33,303 nt of DNA, taken from NCBI GenBank assembly GCA_002439755.1, contig DJPH01000049.1, positions 1 through 33,303 of the forward strand. Reading direction: 5' to 3'. The position numbers and the translations under genes are program-made. The notes under the pieces were generated by a model, which did not search any database, was not told where the DNA came from, and saw only the letters and a list, made by a program, of their open reading frames with translations. Positions within the stretch are counted from its first letter, which is position 1; each line of letters begins with the position of its first letter. This DNA is from Prevotellaceae bacterium UBA6417. Its GTDB lineage: Bacteria; Bacteroidota; Bacteroidia; Bacteroidales; Bacteroidaceae. Of the stretch, positions 16,299-24,497 are shown piece by piece.

Positions 16299-16901
16299 AT
16301 GTTTTCAGGAATCATAGAAGGAATGGCCACCGTCACGGCCATCGAAAAAGAACAAGAGAATGTCAACCTTACGCTCCATTGCCCTTTCGGCCAGGAACTC
16401 AAACCCGCACAAAGCCTCGCCCACAACGGGGTGTGTCTCACCGTTGTAAAAACTATGGGCGACTCCTATGTAACAACGGCTATGAAAGAGACCTTAGACC
16501 GTTCCAACCTGGGGCAACTCCAAGTGGGAGACAAGGTAAACCTTGAAAGAGCCATGCCATTGGGAGAACGTCTGGACGGACATATCGTGCAAGGTCACGT
16601 CGACGAAACCGCCATATGCACCGCTGTCGAGGATGCCGAAGGAAGCTACACCTACACTTTCGAATATCCTCTCAACAGGGAAATGGCACGCAAAGGATAC
16701 TTCACCGTTGACAAAGGATCAGTCACCGTCAACGGCGTGAGCCTCACCGTATGCAACCCCACCGACAATTCCTTTCAGGTAAACATCATTCCATTCACCT
16801 ACCAACACACCAACTTCCACGCCATCCGCGTGGGAACACGCGTCAACATCGAATTCGACATCTTGGGAAAATTCATCAGCCGCTTGAGCCATTTCAACTA
16901 A
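16299..16901 (+). CDS. ribE: Riboflavin synthase, alpha subunit
   Basis: The enzyme dismutates two 6,7-dimethyl-8-ribityllumazine molecules into riboflavin and a pyrimidine product. The 200-residue length is typical. It has two lumazine-binding repeats. The first begins MFSGIIEGMATV with AHNGVCLTVVK. The second begins after FDxH-like LDGHIVQGHVDET with VTVNGVSLTVC near residue 145. The C-terminal helix (FDILGKFISRL) fits the trimer-forming segment. It is monocistronic, with its own -7 motif and a terminator 48 bases after the stop. No other riboflavin gene is nearby, though the next operon encodes two probable flavoproteins. Confidence 0.95.
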   Translation: MFSGIIEGMATVTAIEKEQENVNLTLHCPFGQELKPAQSLAHNGVCLTVVKTMGDSYVTTAMKETLDRSNLGQLQVGDKVNLERAMPLGERLDGHIVQGHVDETAICTAVEDAEGSYTYTFEYPLNREMARKGYFTVDKGSVTVNGVSLTVCNPTDNSFQVNIIPFTYQHTNFHAIRVGTRVNIEFDILGKFISRLSHFN

Positions 16902-16949
16902 AACGGGAGAAACGGCTCGAAAGCCGCCCGCTCCATTTCTTATAATGCC

Positions 16950-16986
16950 AAAGCCCGCAGTTCAGACGTTTCGAACTACGGGCTTT
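16950..16986 (+). terminator. Intrinsic terminator after ribE
   Basis: AAAGCCCGCAGTTC (16950-16963) pairs with GAACTACGGGCTTT (16973-16986), with one mismatch and a 9-base loop. The A/T-rich foot makes it usable as a terminator, though the T tract is short. Confidence 0.65.
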
Positions 16987-17057
16987 GTGCCTTCAATTAC
17001 AGAATCACTCGTGACAATTCGCATTAAGCCGCCACTTATTACAATATTGCAGCCGTA

Positions 17058-17174
17058 TTTTGCAAAATCAAGACTTGGTTTTTACCGACCAAGACTTGGT
17101 TACCTATAATCAAGTCCTGGTTATTAAAAATCAAGACTTGGTTCTGCAATTTTCAAGTTTTCTTTTGCAAAATC
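17058..17174. repeat. Array of 13-bp near-palindromic repeats with exact 21-bp period
   Basis: The motif TCAAGACTTGGTT starts at 17068, 17089 (as CCAAGACTTGGTT), 17110 (as TCAAGTCCTGGTT) and 17131, so it repeats every 21 bp with 8-bp AT-rich spacers. Degenerate copies start near 17153 and 17173. Copy 2 sits in a perfect 13-bp palindrome, ACCAAGACTTGGT (17088-17100). The 12-mer TTTTGCAAAATC, whose first ten bases are palindromic, occurs at 17058-17069 and 17163-17174. These are 105 bp apart, exactly five periods. A 21-bp period is two helical turns, so all copies face one side of the DNA. This looks like a tandem operator or iteron-like array upstream of the 17288 operon. Confidence 0.8.
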
Positions 17175-17239
17175 CAGCCGGGATTCGGTAAATGCACCTT
17201 ATTAAGTATTAAGTTGCAATATTTCTCAAACTTATTCAG

Positions 17240-17247
17240 TATCTTTG
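17240..17247 (+). promoter_or_regulatory. -7 motif for the flavin reductase operon
   Basis: TATCTTTG lies 40 bases before the ATG at 17288 and 66 bases after the last base of the repeat array (17174). A TTG at 17214-17216 gives a long 23-bp spacer, so the -33 element is poor. That would fit a promoter that needs an activator. Confidence 0.55.
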
Positions 17248-17287
17248 CATCTGCAGATTACGGTCAATAGAATCCAAAAGACAGAAC

Positions 17288-17851
17288 ATGAAAAATTTTT
17301 CACCAAAACCGTGGGTATCACCACAACCTGTGCTAATTATCGGCACATATAATGAAGAAGGAGTTGCCAATGCCATGAACGCCGCTTGGGGCGGCCAGTG
17401 GGATATGAAGGAAATCTTTATCTCAATGGGGAAACATGCCACAACGGACAACTTGAAACGCAATGGCGAATTTACCGTAGCCTTTGCTACTAGGAAGACC
17501 ATGGTTGCTTGCGACTTCGTTGGCATCGTATCGGCCAAAACCAATCCGAATAAACTGGACAAAACGGGATGGAACATCGAGAAAGCCACAATGGTTGATG
17601 CTCCCGTGTTTACCGATTTTCCCATGACCTTGGAATGCCGCATCAAGGAAAAATACAACGAGAGTGAAAGCGGCTATTATCTCATAGCTGAAATTGTCAA
17701 TATCCTTGTTGATGAAAAATATCTGGCAGAAGACGGTAATCCGGACATCGAAAAGATGGAACTGATCGTTTTCGACCCAGTTCACAACGGTTATATTCAA
17801 TTGGGCAACAAAGTAGGCCGGGCTTTTTCAGAAGGCAAGGCTTTAAAATAA
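17288..17851 (+). CDS. Flavin reductase family protein (FMN-binding split barrel)
   Basis: This 187-residue protein resembles the FMN-binding flavin reductase/DIM6-NTAB family, cytoplasmic proteins that bind FMN and reduce flavins or other electron acceptors with NAD(P)H. Family-like features are the opening PKPWVSPQPVLIIGTYNEEG, the core NAMNAAWGGQWD and the strand-rich middle with KHATTDNLKRNGEFTVAF. The later stretch ends HNGYIQLGNKVGRAFSEGKALK. It is the first gene of a five-gene operon and its stop overlaps the next start by one base (TAATG). The 21-bp repeat array sits upstream. The electron acceptor is unknown. Confidence 0.88.
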   Translation: MKNFSPKPWVSPQPVLIIGTYNEEGVANAMNAAWGGQWDMKEIFISMGKHATTDNLKRNGEFTVAFATRKTMVACDFVGIVSAKTNPNKLDKTGWNIEKATMVDAPVFTDFPMTLECRIKEKYNESESGYYLIAEIVNILVDEKYLAEDGNPDIEKMELIVFDPVHNGYIQLGNKVGRAFSEGKALK

Positions 17852-18381
17852 TGGAGACAGAAAGAATTGTGCTTCGCAGGTGGCAGGAGACTGATGCCGG
17901 AGCCCTCTTTAAATATGCCTCTGGCCCTGATGTGGGACCTCGTGCGGGATGGCCGGTGCATAAATCGGTTAAAGACAGTTTGAACGTTATCAGAACCGTC
18001 TTCGACAACGACACGACTTGGGCGATTGTCTTGAAAGAAACATGTGAGCCCATCGGATGCATAGGCTATTATACACATGAATCCAGCAATATACGGATCG
18101 GGGAAAACGACTGCGAAGTGGGCTACTGGCTTGGAAAGCCATTTTGGAACAAGGGCATTTGCACCGAAGCACTGAGGCTGATGCTTGATTATTGTGTTCA
18201 TGTAAAGCATTTCACAGAAATCTGGGCAGACCATTTCACAGGCAATCCCGCATCGGGGAGAGTCTTGGAAAAATGTGGCTTTACCGACACAGGCATTCTC
18301 AACAAATGCAGCCGGCTTGTGGGTGGAGACAAAGATATGGTCAAGATTTTTAAATACACTAACGGATATGACGTTTCCTGA
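17851..18381 (+). CDS. GNAT family N-acetyltransferase, RimJ/RimL-like
   Basis: The 176-residue protein has the layout of the RimJ/RimL branch of acetyl-CoA-dependent N-acetyltransferases. It opens with METERIVLRRWQETDAGALF. The middle has PIGCIGYYTH and EVGYWLGKPFWNKGICTEAL (motif A, a variant of the usual Q/RxxGxG/A acetyl-CoA loop). The end has NPASGRVLEKCGFTDTG. The acceptor is unknown; small amines, antibiotics or protein N-termini are all possible. It overlaps the upstream gene by one base and the downstream gene by 14, supporting co-translation. Confidence 0.88.
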   Translation: METERIVLRRWQETDAGALFKYASGPDVGPRAGWPVHKSVKDSLNVIRTVFDNDTTWAIVLKETCEPIGCIGYYTHESSNIRIGENDCEVGYWLGKPFWNKGICTEALRLMLDYCVHVKHFTEIWADHFTGNPASGRVLEKCGFTDTGILNKCSRLVGGDKDMVKIFKYTNGYDVS

Positions 18382-19036
18382 AATATATTCGGCCACAGGG
18401 ATGATGGAACTTATCCGAGAGATAGGGTTCCTTCCACTTCTCGATAGCGGCATAGCCGGTTTCTGTGCCGAAGACATCGTAGACAAAGACTGCCGATATG
18501 TAGCCTTCCCCGAAGGCGGTTGGGACTGGCCTCTATGGAAATGGAAAGGTGAGATCGTAACCGGACTGCCCTGCATGTACGGAAAGTTTTTCAATAAGAA
18601 AGCAGGATTCATCTCCCAGGAATGGTGGCCGGACTTCTGCAACTACAGAAGGAACAGACATCCTCGTCCAAACGAAGAGTCAATCGAAGGAACCATTTTG
18701 AGCATGCTTCAATCATCGGGCAGCCTCACGACAAGAAAACTGCGGGCAGCCTGTGGATTCAACGGCAAGGGTATGCGGAGTAAGTTTGACACTTACATCA
18801 CTCGGTTAGAAATGGCGACTTACATTGTGACCGAGGATTTCATCTACCCTCGCGACAAGCAAAATCGCGAGTATGGTTGGGGATGGTCGTTGCTCAACAC
18901 ACCCGAAGAGCTCTATGGCAAAGAAGTCTGTCAATGCCGGCGAGCTCCTGAAGAATCTTATCAAAGGATCTTTGAACATCTAAAGATAATCTTGCCCGAA
19001 GCCACGGACAAGCAATTAAACAAAATGATTGGATAA
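18368..19036 (+). CDS. AlkZ-related winged-helix protein
   Basis: I use ATG 18368 (222 residues), because the longer frame from 18275 runs inside the acetyltransferase gene. The sequence resembles proteins annotated as AlkZ-related in Bacteroidetes, distantly similar to the HTH_42 DNA glycosylases that unhook interstrand crosslinks. Visible features are an aromatic-rich block (GGWDWPLWKWKGE), then FISQEWWPDFCNYRR. A winged-helix-like part follows, with LSMLQSSGSLTTRKLRAACG and a later YGWGWSLLNTPEELYG. The QxQ or QxD catalytic motif of AlkZ is not apparent, so glycosylase activity is doubtful. PPOX follows two bases after its stop. Confidence 0.6.
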   Translation: MTFPEIYSATGMMELIREIGFLPLLDSGIAGFCAEDIVDKDCRYVAFPEGGWDWPLWKWKGEIVTGLPCMYGKFFNKKAGFISQEWWPDFCNYRRNRHPRPNEESIEGTILSMLQSSGSLTTRKLRAACGFNGKGMRSKFDTYITRLEMATYIVTEDFIYPRDKQNREYGWGWSLLNTPEELYGKEVCQCRRAPEESYQRIFEHLKIILPEATDKQLNKMIG

Positions 19037-19038
19037 CG

Positions 19039-19554
19039 ATGAGAAAAAAGTCAAGAGCAATGGATAGCCAATGGGCATTGGAAGTGATGCACAAGGCACC
19101 TTACATAACCGTTAGTTTTGTAGATGCCGAGGATAAGGCATACGGCCTGCCTTTGTCGCTGGCATCCGGCAATGATGTGGATTGGTACTTCCATGGCGCT
19201 TTGGAAGGCAAGAAGCTGGAGGCCATCAAAATACATCCGGAAGTCTGCCTTTCTGCCGTAACACGCTGCACACCCACCGTCGGACCCAAAGACGGAAGTT
19301 TCACACTGCAGTACGCATCGGCCGTTGCATTCGGAAAAGCAGAGATTGTAACCAACGATGAAGAAAAGATTCATGGGCTTCGACTGATATGCCAACGCTT
19401 TCTGCCACAACACATGGAAGCCTTTGAAGAAAACATCGCCCGTTCATTGTCACACACAGCCGTTGTACGAATATCTCTTACCGAACCGCCAACAGGAAAA
19501 CGCAAGCAGTATGACAAGAAAGGAGAAGAAATGAAATATGGCAGAATGGAATAA
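19039..19554 (+). CDS. Pyridoxamine 5'-phosphate oxidase family protein, Nim-like
   Basis: This 171-residue protein resembles the FMN-binding split-barrel proteins of the PPOX/Nim group. That group includes nitroimidazole-resistance reductases of Bacteroides, but most members have unknown substrates. Supporting stretches are APYITVSFVDAEDKAYGLPL, VDWYFHGALEGKKLEAIKIH and PEVCLSAVTRC, followed by SAVAFGKAEIVTNDEEK. No claim of drug resistance can be made from this. The start ATG is two bases after the previous stop; a second Met at residue 8 is an alternative. It overlaps the DUF4186 gene by 17 bases. Confidence 0.82.
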   Translation: MRKKSRAMDSQWALEVMHKAPYITVSFVDAEDKAYGLPLSLASGNDVDWYFHGALEGKKLEAIKIHPEVCLSAVTRCTPTVGPKDGSFTLQYASAVAFGKAEIVTNDEEKIHGLRLICQRFLPQHMEAFEENIARSLSHTAVVRISLTEPPTGKRKQYDKKGEEMKYGRME

Positions 19555-19909
19555 CAAAAAATACGACTTATCAGGCATCTTCGAACGGCTTTCAAAATCT
19601 GATTTCCGCAGCAAATTTCATCTTACGGAAAAAGATAAAGACTACATTTCAAAGAAAGGACTGGCAACCATCCGCACGCACGCAGAAGAATTCGTGGCCA
19701 AGCGGCTGGCACCGGCCGTGATTCCCAATGATGGAAAACAAACACCCATGAAAGGTCATCCCATATTTTTGGCCCAACATGCCACAGGTTGTTGCTGCCG
19801 GAAATGCCTCTTCAAGTGGCATCATATACCGGCAGGAAAGCAGTTGACAGACGAAGAACAACATTTTATCGTAGCACTGCTGATGACATGGATTGAGAAG
19901 CAAATCTAA
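19538..19909 (+). CDS. DUF4186 family protein
   Basis: The 123-residue protein matches the DUF4186 pattern closely: LSKSDFRSKFHL near residue 18, GLATIRTHAEEFVAKRLAPA, then NDGKQTPMKGHPIFLAQHAT and CCCRKCLFKWHHIP. The Cys and His residues of the last block could bind a metal, possibly zinc. Function is unknown. It overlaps the PPOX-like gene by 17 bases and ends the operon. About 115 bases with no obvious terminator hairpin separate it from the convergent GHL10 gene. Confidence 0.9.
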   Translation: MAEWNNKKYDLSGIFERLSKSDFRSKFHLTEKDKDYISKKGLATIRTHAEEFVAKRLAPAVIPNDGKQTPMKGHPIFLAQHATGCCCRKCLFKWHHIPAGKQLTDEEQHFIVALLMTWIEKQI

Positions 19910-20025
19910 TCAGGCGTGTGCCTCTGAAATGAGACTCTCTGAAAAAGCTATATATTATGACGTTTCTTTGATTCTGCTTTAAGATTGGAACAACTTTACA
20001 TTCATAGTTCTTCACAGAGGTTCAT

Positions 20026-21531
20026 TCAGAGTTTCACAGACTCGGATTTGGCCTTTGACTCGTTTTGCGTCCGGTCAAGGACAGTAACGACATACCGGTA
20101 TTTTGTCTTACCGTCGGTATAGGGCAGTTTCAAGAATGTTTTGTCGGTGATGCAAACGATGTGCGATGCGTCATCAAGATTTTTACGCTCACCGGGACCA
20201 AAACGATAAACCACATATTGATGGGCCTTGTCCATCTCGGTGTGTGCTTTCGGCTCAAGCCAGACGAGCATCAAGCCGTCGGGTGTCCAGATGTCTTTCA
20301 AGCCACGGACTTTCTTGGGAGCCTTGCTGTCGATAAAGGGCATCAACGGCTGTAAGGCCGGATGGGTATGATACATCTGTGCCAAAGCCGTGGCATAATT
20401 GCCATGATTTTCGGCAATGGCTGCCGAATACCAAAGGCAACTGCCGGCGACACCGGGCAAAGTGCGTTGCAGTTTCATCTTTGCCGGCAATTGATTGACT
20501 GTCTTATCGTGCGGATCGGTAAATTTCACTGTACGGTCTACATCTTGCCCTATAATGAGAGGACGGTTGGACGCATTGGCCGACCACCAGCATATCAAGG
20601 TTTCATAGTCGGCCGTCGGGTGCCCGATTTGCCAATATATTTGCGGCATGCAATAGTCTATCCATCCTTTATTTACCCACTCCAGCACATCGGCATAAAG
20701 GTCATCGTAGTTTTGAAGACCACGTGTTTTGCTGCCGGAGATATTACTGCCCGCTTTTTCGTTGTGATAAATGCCGAAAGGCGAAATGCCAAACTTCACC
20801 CACGGTTTGACGGAGCGTATCGTCGCATGCAGTTCGCTAACCAGCAGATTCACATTGTCGCGCCGCCAATCTGCAATATTCTTGAAACCTCTGTTGTTGG
20901 CCAAGAAAGTCTCTTCGTCGGGAATGGTGAGACCGGCCTGCGGATACGGATAGAAGTAATCGTCCATGTGAAAACCGTCCACATCATAGCGTGTCACGAT
21001 ATCTTTGGCAATGGCACAAATCCATTGTCTGTTTTCTTTCAGCCCGGGATTGAACAGCAACAGGTCGCCATATTTCATGAAGCGTTCGGGATGCAATATG
21101 TAGGGATGTATTGTCGACAGCTCCTTGGTGCCGGCAGTCTTTGCACGATAGGGGTTAATCCATGCATGCAATTCCATGCCACGGGAATGGCACTGCTCCA
21201 CCATCCATTGCAATGGGTCCCAATAGGGTTGGGGCGCGCGTCCTTGTTGCCCGCTCAGATAGCGGCTCCACGGTTCATATTGGCTGGCGTAAAGGGCATC
21301 GCCTTCTGCACGTACCTGAAATATCACGGCATTGCAATGCACTTGTTGCAATGCATCCAAATGCTGCGTAAGCTTTTTGCGCATTGCTTCGGGTGACAAT
21401 CCTTGGAACTGGCCGTTTACACACTGAATCCAACTGCCGCGAAACTCTCTTTTCGGTTCGGGCAAAGCCTGACCGACAACTGACAAACGAAACGCGAAGG
21501 AAATTAATAGGAACAATAAGGTCTTTCTCAT
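20026..21531 (-). CDS. Secreted GHL10-type glycoside hydrolase (family 10-like, PF02638)
   Basis: I use ATG 21531 (501 residues); an upstream TTG at 21543 adds only four residues. A signal peptide (about residues 1-20) precedes the mature protein. The TIM-barrel domain has the GHL10 landmarks EFRGSWIQCVNG, NAVIFQVRAEGDALY, LHAWINPYRA, DGFHMDDYFYPYP and KFGISPFGIY, then WIDYCMPQIYW. The paired Asp in FHMDDYFYP is the likely catalytic region. The last ~90 residues look like a fibronectin type III domain (DGLMLVWLEP, YVVYRFGPGE, YRYVVTVLDRT). Relatives include glucosidases acting on de-N-acetylated or unusual glycans; the substrate here is unknown. Confidence 0.88.
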   Translation of the reverse strand: MRKTLLFLLISFAFRLSVVGQALPEPKREFRGSWIQCVNGQFQGLSPEAMRKKLTQHLDALQQVHCNAVIFQVRAEGDALYASQYEPWSRYLSGQQGRAPQPYWDPLQWMVEQCHSRGMELHAWINPYRAKTAGTKELSTIHPYILHPERFMKYGDLLLFNPGLKENRQWICAIAKDIVTRYDVDGFHMDDYFYPYPQAGLTIPDEETFLANNRGFKNIADWRRDNVNLLVSELHATIRSVKPWVKFGISPFGIYHNEKAGSNISGSKTRGLQNYDDLYADVLEWVNKGWIDYCMPQIYWQIGHPTADYETLICWWSANASNRPLIIGQDVDRTVKFTDPHDKTVNQLPAKMKLQRTLPGVAGSCLWYSAAIAENHGNYATALAQMYHTHPALQPLMPFIDSKAPKKVRGLKDIWTPDGLMLVWLEPKAHTEMDKAHQYVVYRFGPGERKNLDDASHIVCITDKTFLKLPYTDGKTKYRYVVTVLDRTQNESKAKSESVKL

Positions 21532-21564
21532 CGTAACAATCAAAGTATAATCATATTTTCACGC

Positions 21565-21572
21565 CAAAGTTA
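21565..21572 (-). promoter_or_regulatory. -7 motif for the GHL10 gene
   Basis: CAAAGTTA reads TAACTTTG on the minus strand, 33 bases upstream of the start. Its expected -33 zone (about 21592-21597) meets the uvrA -7 motif. Confidence 0.5.
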
Positions 21573-21584
21573 CGAAGATATTTT

Positions 21585-21592
21585 TAACTTTG
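21585..21592 (+). promoter_or_regulatory. -7 motif for uvrA
   Basis: TAACTTTG lies 39 bases before the uvrA ATG at 21632. The TTG start candidate at 21590 is inside it and is rejected as a start. Its -33 zone covers the minus-strand -7 motif of the GHL10 gene. Confidence 0.55.
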
Positions 21593-21631
21593 CGGGCTTT
21601 AAAGGCAGAGTTTCAAATAAGGTACACAAAA

Positions 21632-24466
21632 ATGGCAACGAGCAAGAATACAACGGTATCATCGCAAAACGAACAGCAATCTTGCATCTTCGCAAAACGT
21701 GTCAGAGTAAACAATCTGAAAAACATAGATGTATGCATTCCCCGCGACCGATTTATAGTTGTTACGGGAGTGAGCGGATCGGGCAAGTCGTCTTTGGCAT
21801 TCGACACGCTTTATGCCGAAGGGCAGCGCCGTTATGTTGAAAGTCTGTCGGCTTATGCCCGACAGTTTCTGAGTCGCATGAAAAAACCTGAATGCGATTA
21901 CATAACCGGAATACCACCTGCCATTGCCATCGAGCAAAAGACCAATGTAAGAAATCCGCGCTCTACAGTTGGCACAAGTACGGAAATTTACGATTACCTG
22001 CGCATGCTCTATTCGCGCATAGGAAAGACTTTTTCGCCCGTCAGCGGCAAGGAAGTGAGACACGACACCATCGAGGATGTCATGAACTTTGCAGGAAAAT
22101 ATCCCGTGGGGACACGCTTTACTGTAATATGTCCTTTGCAAATTCCTTCAGGCCGCAATCTCAGTGGGCAGCTCGAAATAGAGTTGAAACAAGGTTACAG
22201 CCGCATAGATGTCAATGGCGAGGCAGTGCGCATCGAAGATTATCTGAAGCAGCCGGTACACCCGGAAGAAAAGCCTTTCCTGCTCATCGACAGACTCAGT
22301 GTAAGCAATGAGAAGGACAGTCTTTCGCGTCTGGCCAATTCGATTGAAACCGCTTTTTACGAAAGCGACGGAAAATGCCTGCTTCGCTTTTATCCCTCAA
22401 AAGAACTGCACGAATTTTCTACAGCCTTTGAAGCCGATGGCATAAGGTTTGAGGAGCCCAGCGACGGCATGTTTTCATTCAATTCACCAGCCGGTGCCTG
22501 TCCCACCTGCGAAGGTTTCGGAATGGTAACCGGCATCAGCGAATCGTTGGTCATACCCGACAAGTCGCTGAGCGTATATGACGGTGCCGTGATGTGCTGG
22601 CGGGGTGAAGTGCTGAGCAGCTGGAAAAACGTTTTTTGTCAAAGGAACGGAAAAAGAGGGTTTCCACTGTTCAAGCCCTACTACCAGCTGACACAAGAAG
22701 AGAAAGACTGGCTATGGCACGGCGACAAGATTGAAAAGATGCTGCCCGAAGGGGAACAAGTCAGCATCGATGCCTTTTTCAGAATGGTAAAAAGCAACCA
22801 ATACAAGATACAATACAGAGTGATGATGGCTCGCTATAGGGGCAAAACCGTTTGTCCCGACTGCCATGGGCGAAGGCTTAGGAAAGAGGCTGATTATGTG
22901 AAAATCGGTGGTCGTTCTCTGCCCGACTTGGTCACGATGTCAATGGACGAGCTACGCGACTTTTTCGACAATCTGGCACTTTCCGACAGGGAAGACCACA
23001 TTGCCGGACGCCTGATTACGGAAATTAGGAACAGACTGAACGTTATGGACGATGTCGGATTAGGCTATCTTACCCTCAACAGAAACGCTAACACGTTATC
23101 AGGCGGTGAAGCGCAAAGAATCAATCTTGCAAAGTCATTGGGAAGCAGCCTTATCGGGTCGCTCTATATATTAGACGAACCGAGCATAGGACTTCACAGC
23201 CGCGACACCGACAGGCTGATTAGCGTATTGCGGCGCCTTCAGCAATTGGGCAATACCGTCGTTGTGGTTGAACACGACGAAGAAATCATGCGTGCCGCCG
23301 ACTACATCATCGACATCGGACCCGGAGCAGGAACTGAAGGCGGGCAAATTGTCTACAGCGGTGACTTGAAAGATTTGCAAAAGGGAACGGCAAGCCACAC
23401 CTTGCGCTACCTAACAGGCGAAGAGACTATCCCCATCCCTGCAAGCCGCCGAAGATGGAACAAATCCATCACCATCAGAGGAGCCCGCGAAAACAACTTG
23501 AAGAACATCGATGCAAAAATCCCGCTCAACGTTATGACCGTGGTCACCGGTGTCAGCGGATCGGGGAAAAGCACCTTGATCTGCAAAACCCTCTATAATG
23601 CCCTGAAACGCCACTTGGACGAAGTGGCCGACCGCCCCGGAGAATTTACATCACTCGATGGCGATGTCGATTGCATCGAGAAAGTCTTGTTCGTCACACA
23701 GGAAAGCATTGGAAAATCATCGCGAAGCAACCCAGCCACCTACATCAAGGCTTATGATGACATACGCAAGTTGATGTCGGAACAACCGTTGGCAAAACAA
23801 CTGGGACTGACTCCGCAACATTTTTCCTTTAATGCCGAAGGAGGGCGTTGCGAAGAATGTAAAGGCGACGGCTTCATCAAAGTGCCCATGCAGTTTATGG
23901 CCGACTTGACCATAGAATGCGAAGCGTGTCATGGTATGAGATTCAAAAAAGACATCCTTGAAGTTACGTTTATGGGGAAAAACATCCACGACATACTTGA
24001 GATGACCGTAGACCAAGCCATCCGATTCTTCAGCGAAAGCAGGCAACCGCGCATAGCTTCGCGCCTGAAGCCCCTAAAAGATGTAGGACTTGGCTATCTC
24101 AAGTTAGGACAGACAAGCTCCACACTGTCGGGAGGTGAAAACCAGCGTCTCAAGCTGGCTTACTATCTGAGCCAGGAAAACGAGAAACCCACCATGTTCA
24201 TCTTTGACGAGCCCACTACCGGCCTTCACTTCCACGACATCAGCATTCTGCTCAAGGCTTTCGATGCTCTGATACGCCATGGACATACACTTGTTGTCAT
24301 CGAGCACAATATGGATGTCATCAAATGTGCCGACCATATCATCGACCTCGGCCCCGAAGCCGGGAAAAACGGTGGCAGCATCGTAGCCGAAGGAAAGCCC
24401 GAAGATGTAGCTTTGTCGGGAAAAGGATATACTTCGCTTTATCTACGCAAAAAGTTGGGTCTTTAA
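21632..24466 (+). CDS. uvrA: Excinuclease ABC subunit A (UvrA)
   Basis: UvrA is the damage-sensing ATPase of nucleotide excision repair and loads UvrB at lesions. From ATG 21632 the protein has 944 residues, matching E. coli UvrA (940). It has two ABC modules. Walker A motifs are GVSGSGKSS at 46-54 and GVSGSGKST at 640-648. Both modules carry the ABC signature (LSGGEAQR and LSGGENQR). Cys pairs for zinc are visible in CPTCEGFG, CPDCHGRR and CEECKGDG...CEACHG. The frame extends upstream only through a TTG inside the promoter motif. Its 3' end forms the left arm of the terminator. Confidence 0.97.
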   Translation: MATSKNTTVSSQNEQQSCIFAKRVRVNNLKNIDVCIPRDRFIVVTGVSGSGKSSLAFDTLYAEGQRRYVESLSAYARQFLSRMKKPECDYITGIPPAIAIEQKTNVRNPRSTVGTSTEIYDYLRMLYSRIGKTFSPVSGKEVRHDTIEDVMNFAGKYPVGTRFTVICPLQIPSGRNLSGQLEIELKQGYSRIDVNGEAVRIEDYLKQPVHPEEKPFLLIDRLSVSNEKDSLSRLANSIETAFYESDGKCLLRFYPSKELHEFSTAFEADGIRFEEPSDGMFSFNSPAGACPTCEGFGMVTGISESLVIPDKSLSVYDGAVMCWRGEVLSSWKNVFCQRNGKRGFPLFKPYYQLTQEEKDWLWHGDKIEKMLPEGEQVSIDAFFRMVKSNQYKIQYRVMMARYRGKTVCPDCHGRRLRKEADYVKIGGRSLPDLVTMSMDELRDFFDNLALSDREDHIAGRLITEIRNRLNVMDDVGLGYLTLNRNANTLSGGEAQRINLAKSLGSSLIGSLYILDEPSIGLHSRDTDRLISVLRRLQQLGNTVVVVEHDEEIMRAADYIIDIGPGAGTEGGQIVYSGDLKDLQKGTASHTLRYLTGEETIPIPASRRRWNKSITIRGARENNLKNIDAKIPLNVMTVVTGVSGSGKSTLICKTLYNALKRHLDEVADRPGEFTSLDGDVDCIEKVLFVTQESIGKSSRSNPATYIKAYDDIRKLMSEQPLAKQLGLTPQHFSFNAEGGRCEECKGDGFIKVPMQFMADLTIECEACHGMRFKKDILEVTFMGKNIHDILEMTVDQAIRFFSESRQPRIASRLKPLKDVGLGYLKLGQTSSTLSGGENQRLKLAYYLSQENEKPTMFIFDEPTTGLHFHDISILLKAFDALIRHGHTLVVIEHNMDVIKCADHIIDLGPEAGKNGGSIVAEGKPEDVALSGKGYTSLYLRKKLGL

Positions 24467-24497
24467 GTCTGCAAAACTTACAGACCCAACTTTTTTT
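24449..24497 (+). terminator. Intrinsic terminator overlapping the uvrA stop codon
   Basis: AAAAAGTTGGGTCT (24449-24462) pairs perfectly with AGACCCAACTTTTT (24482-24495), followed by two more T. An inner stem TAAGT/ACTTA (24464-24468, 24476-24480) closes the loop. The last five sense codons and the TAA of uvrA lie in the stem. Confidence 0.85.

Noticed and set aside
17068..17160. CRISPR array
   Set aside because: Repeats of 13 bp with 8-bp spacers are far too short, the spacers are AT-rich and no cas gene is near.
19910..20025. Terminator between DUF4186 and the convergent GHL10 gene
   Set aside because: CTCTGA/TCAGAG segments are present but pair in crossed order and give no convincing single hairpin with a T run.
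20362..21396. 344-residue plus-strand frame
   Set aside because: It lies wholly antisense to the GHL10 gene and has no recognisable domain; long antisense frames are common in this codon usage.
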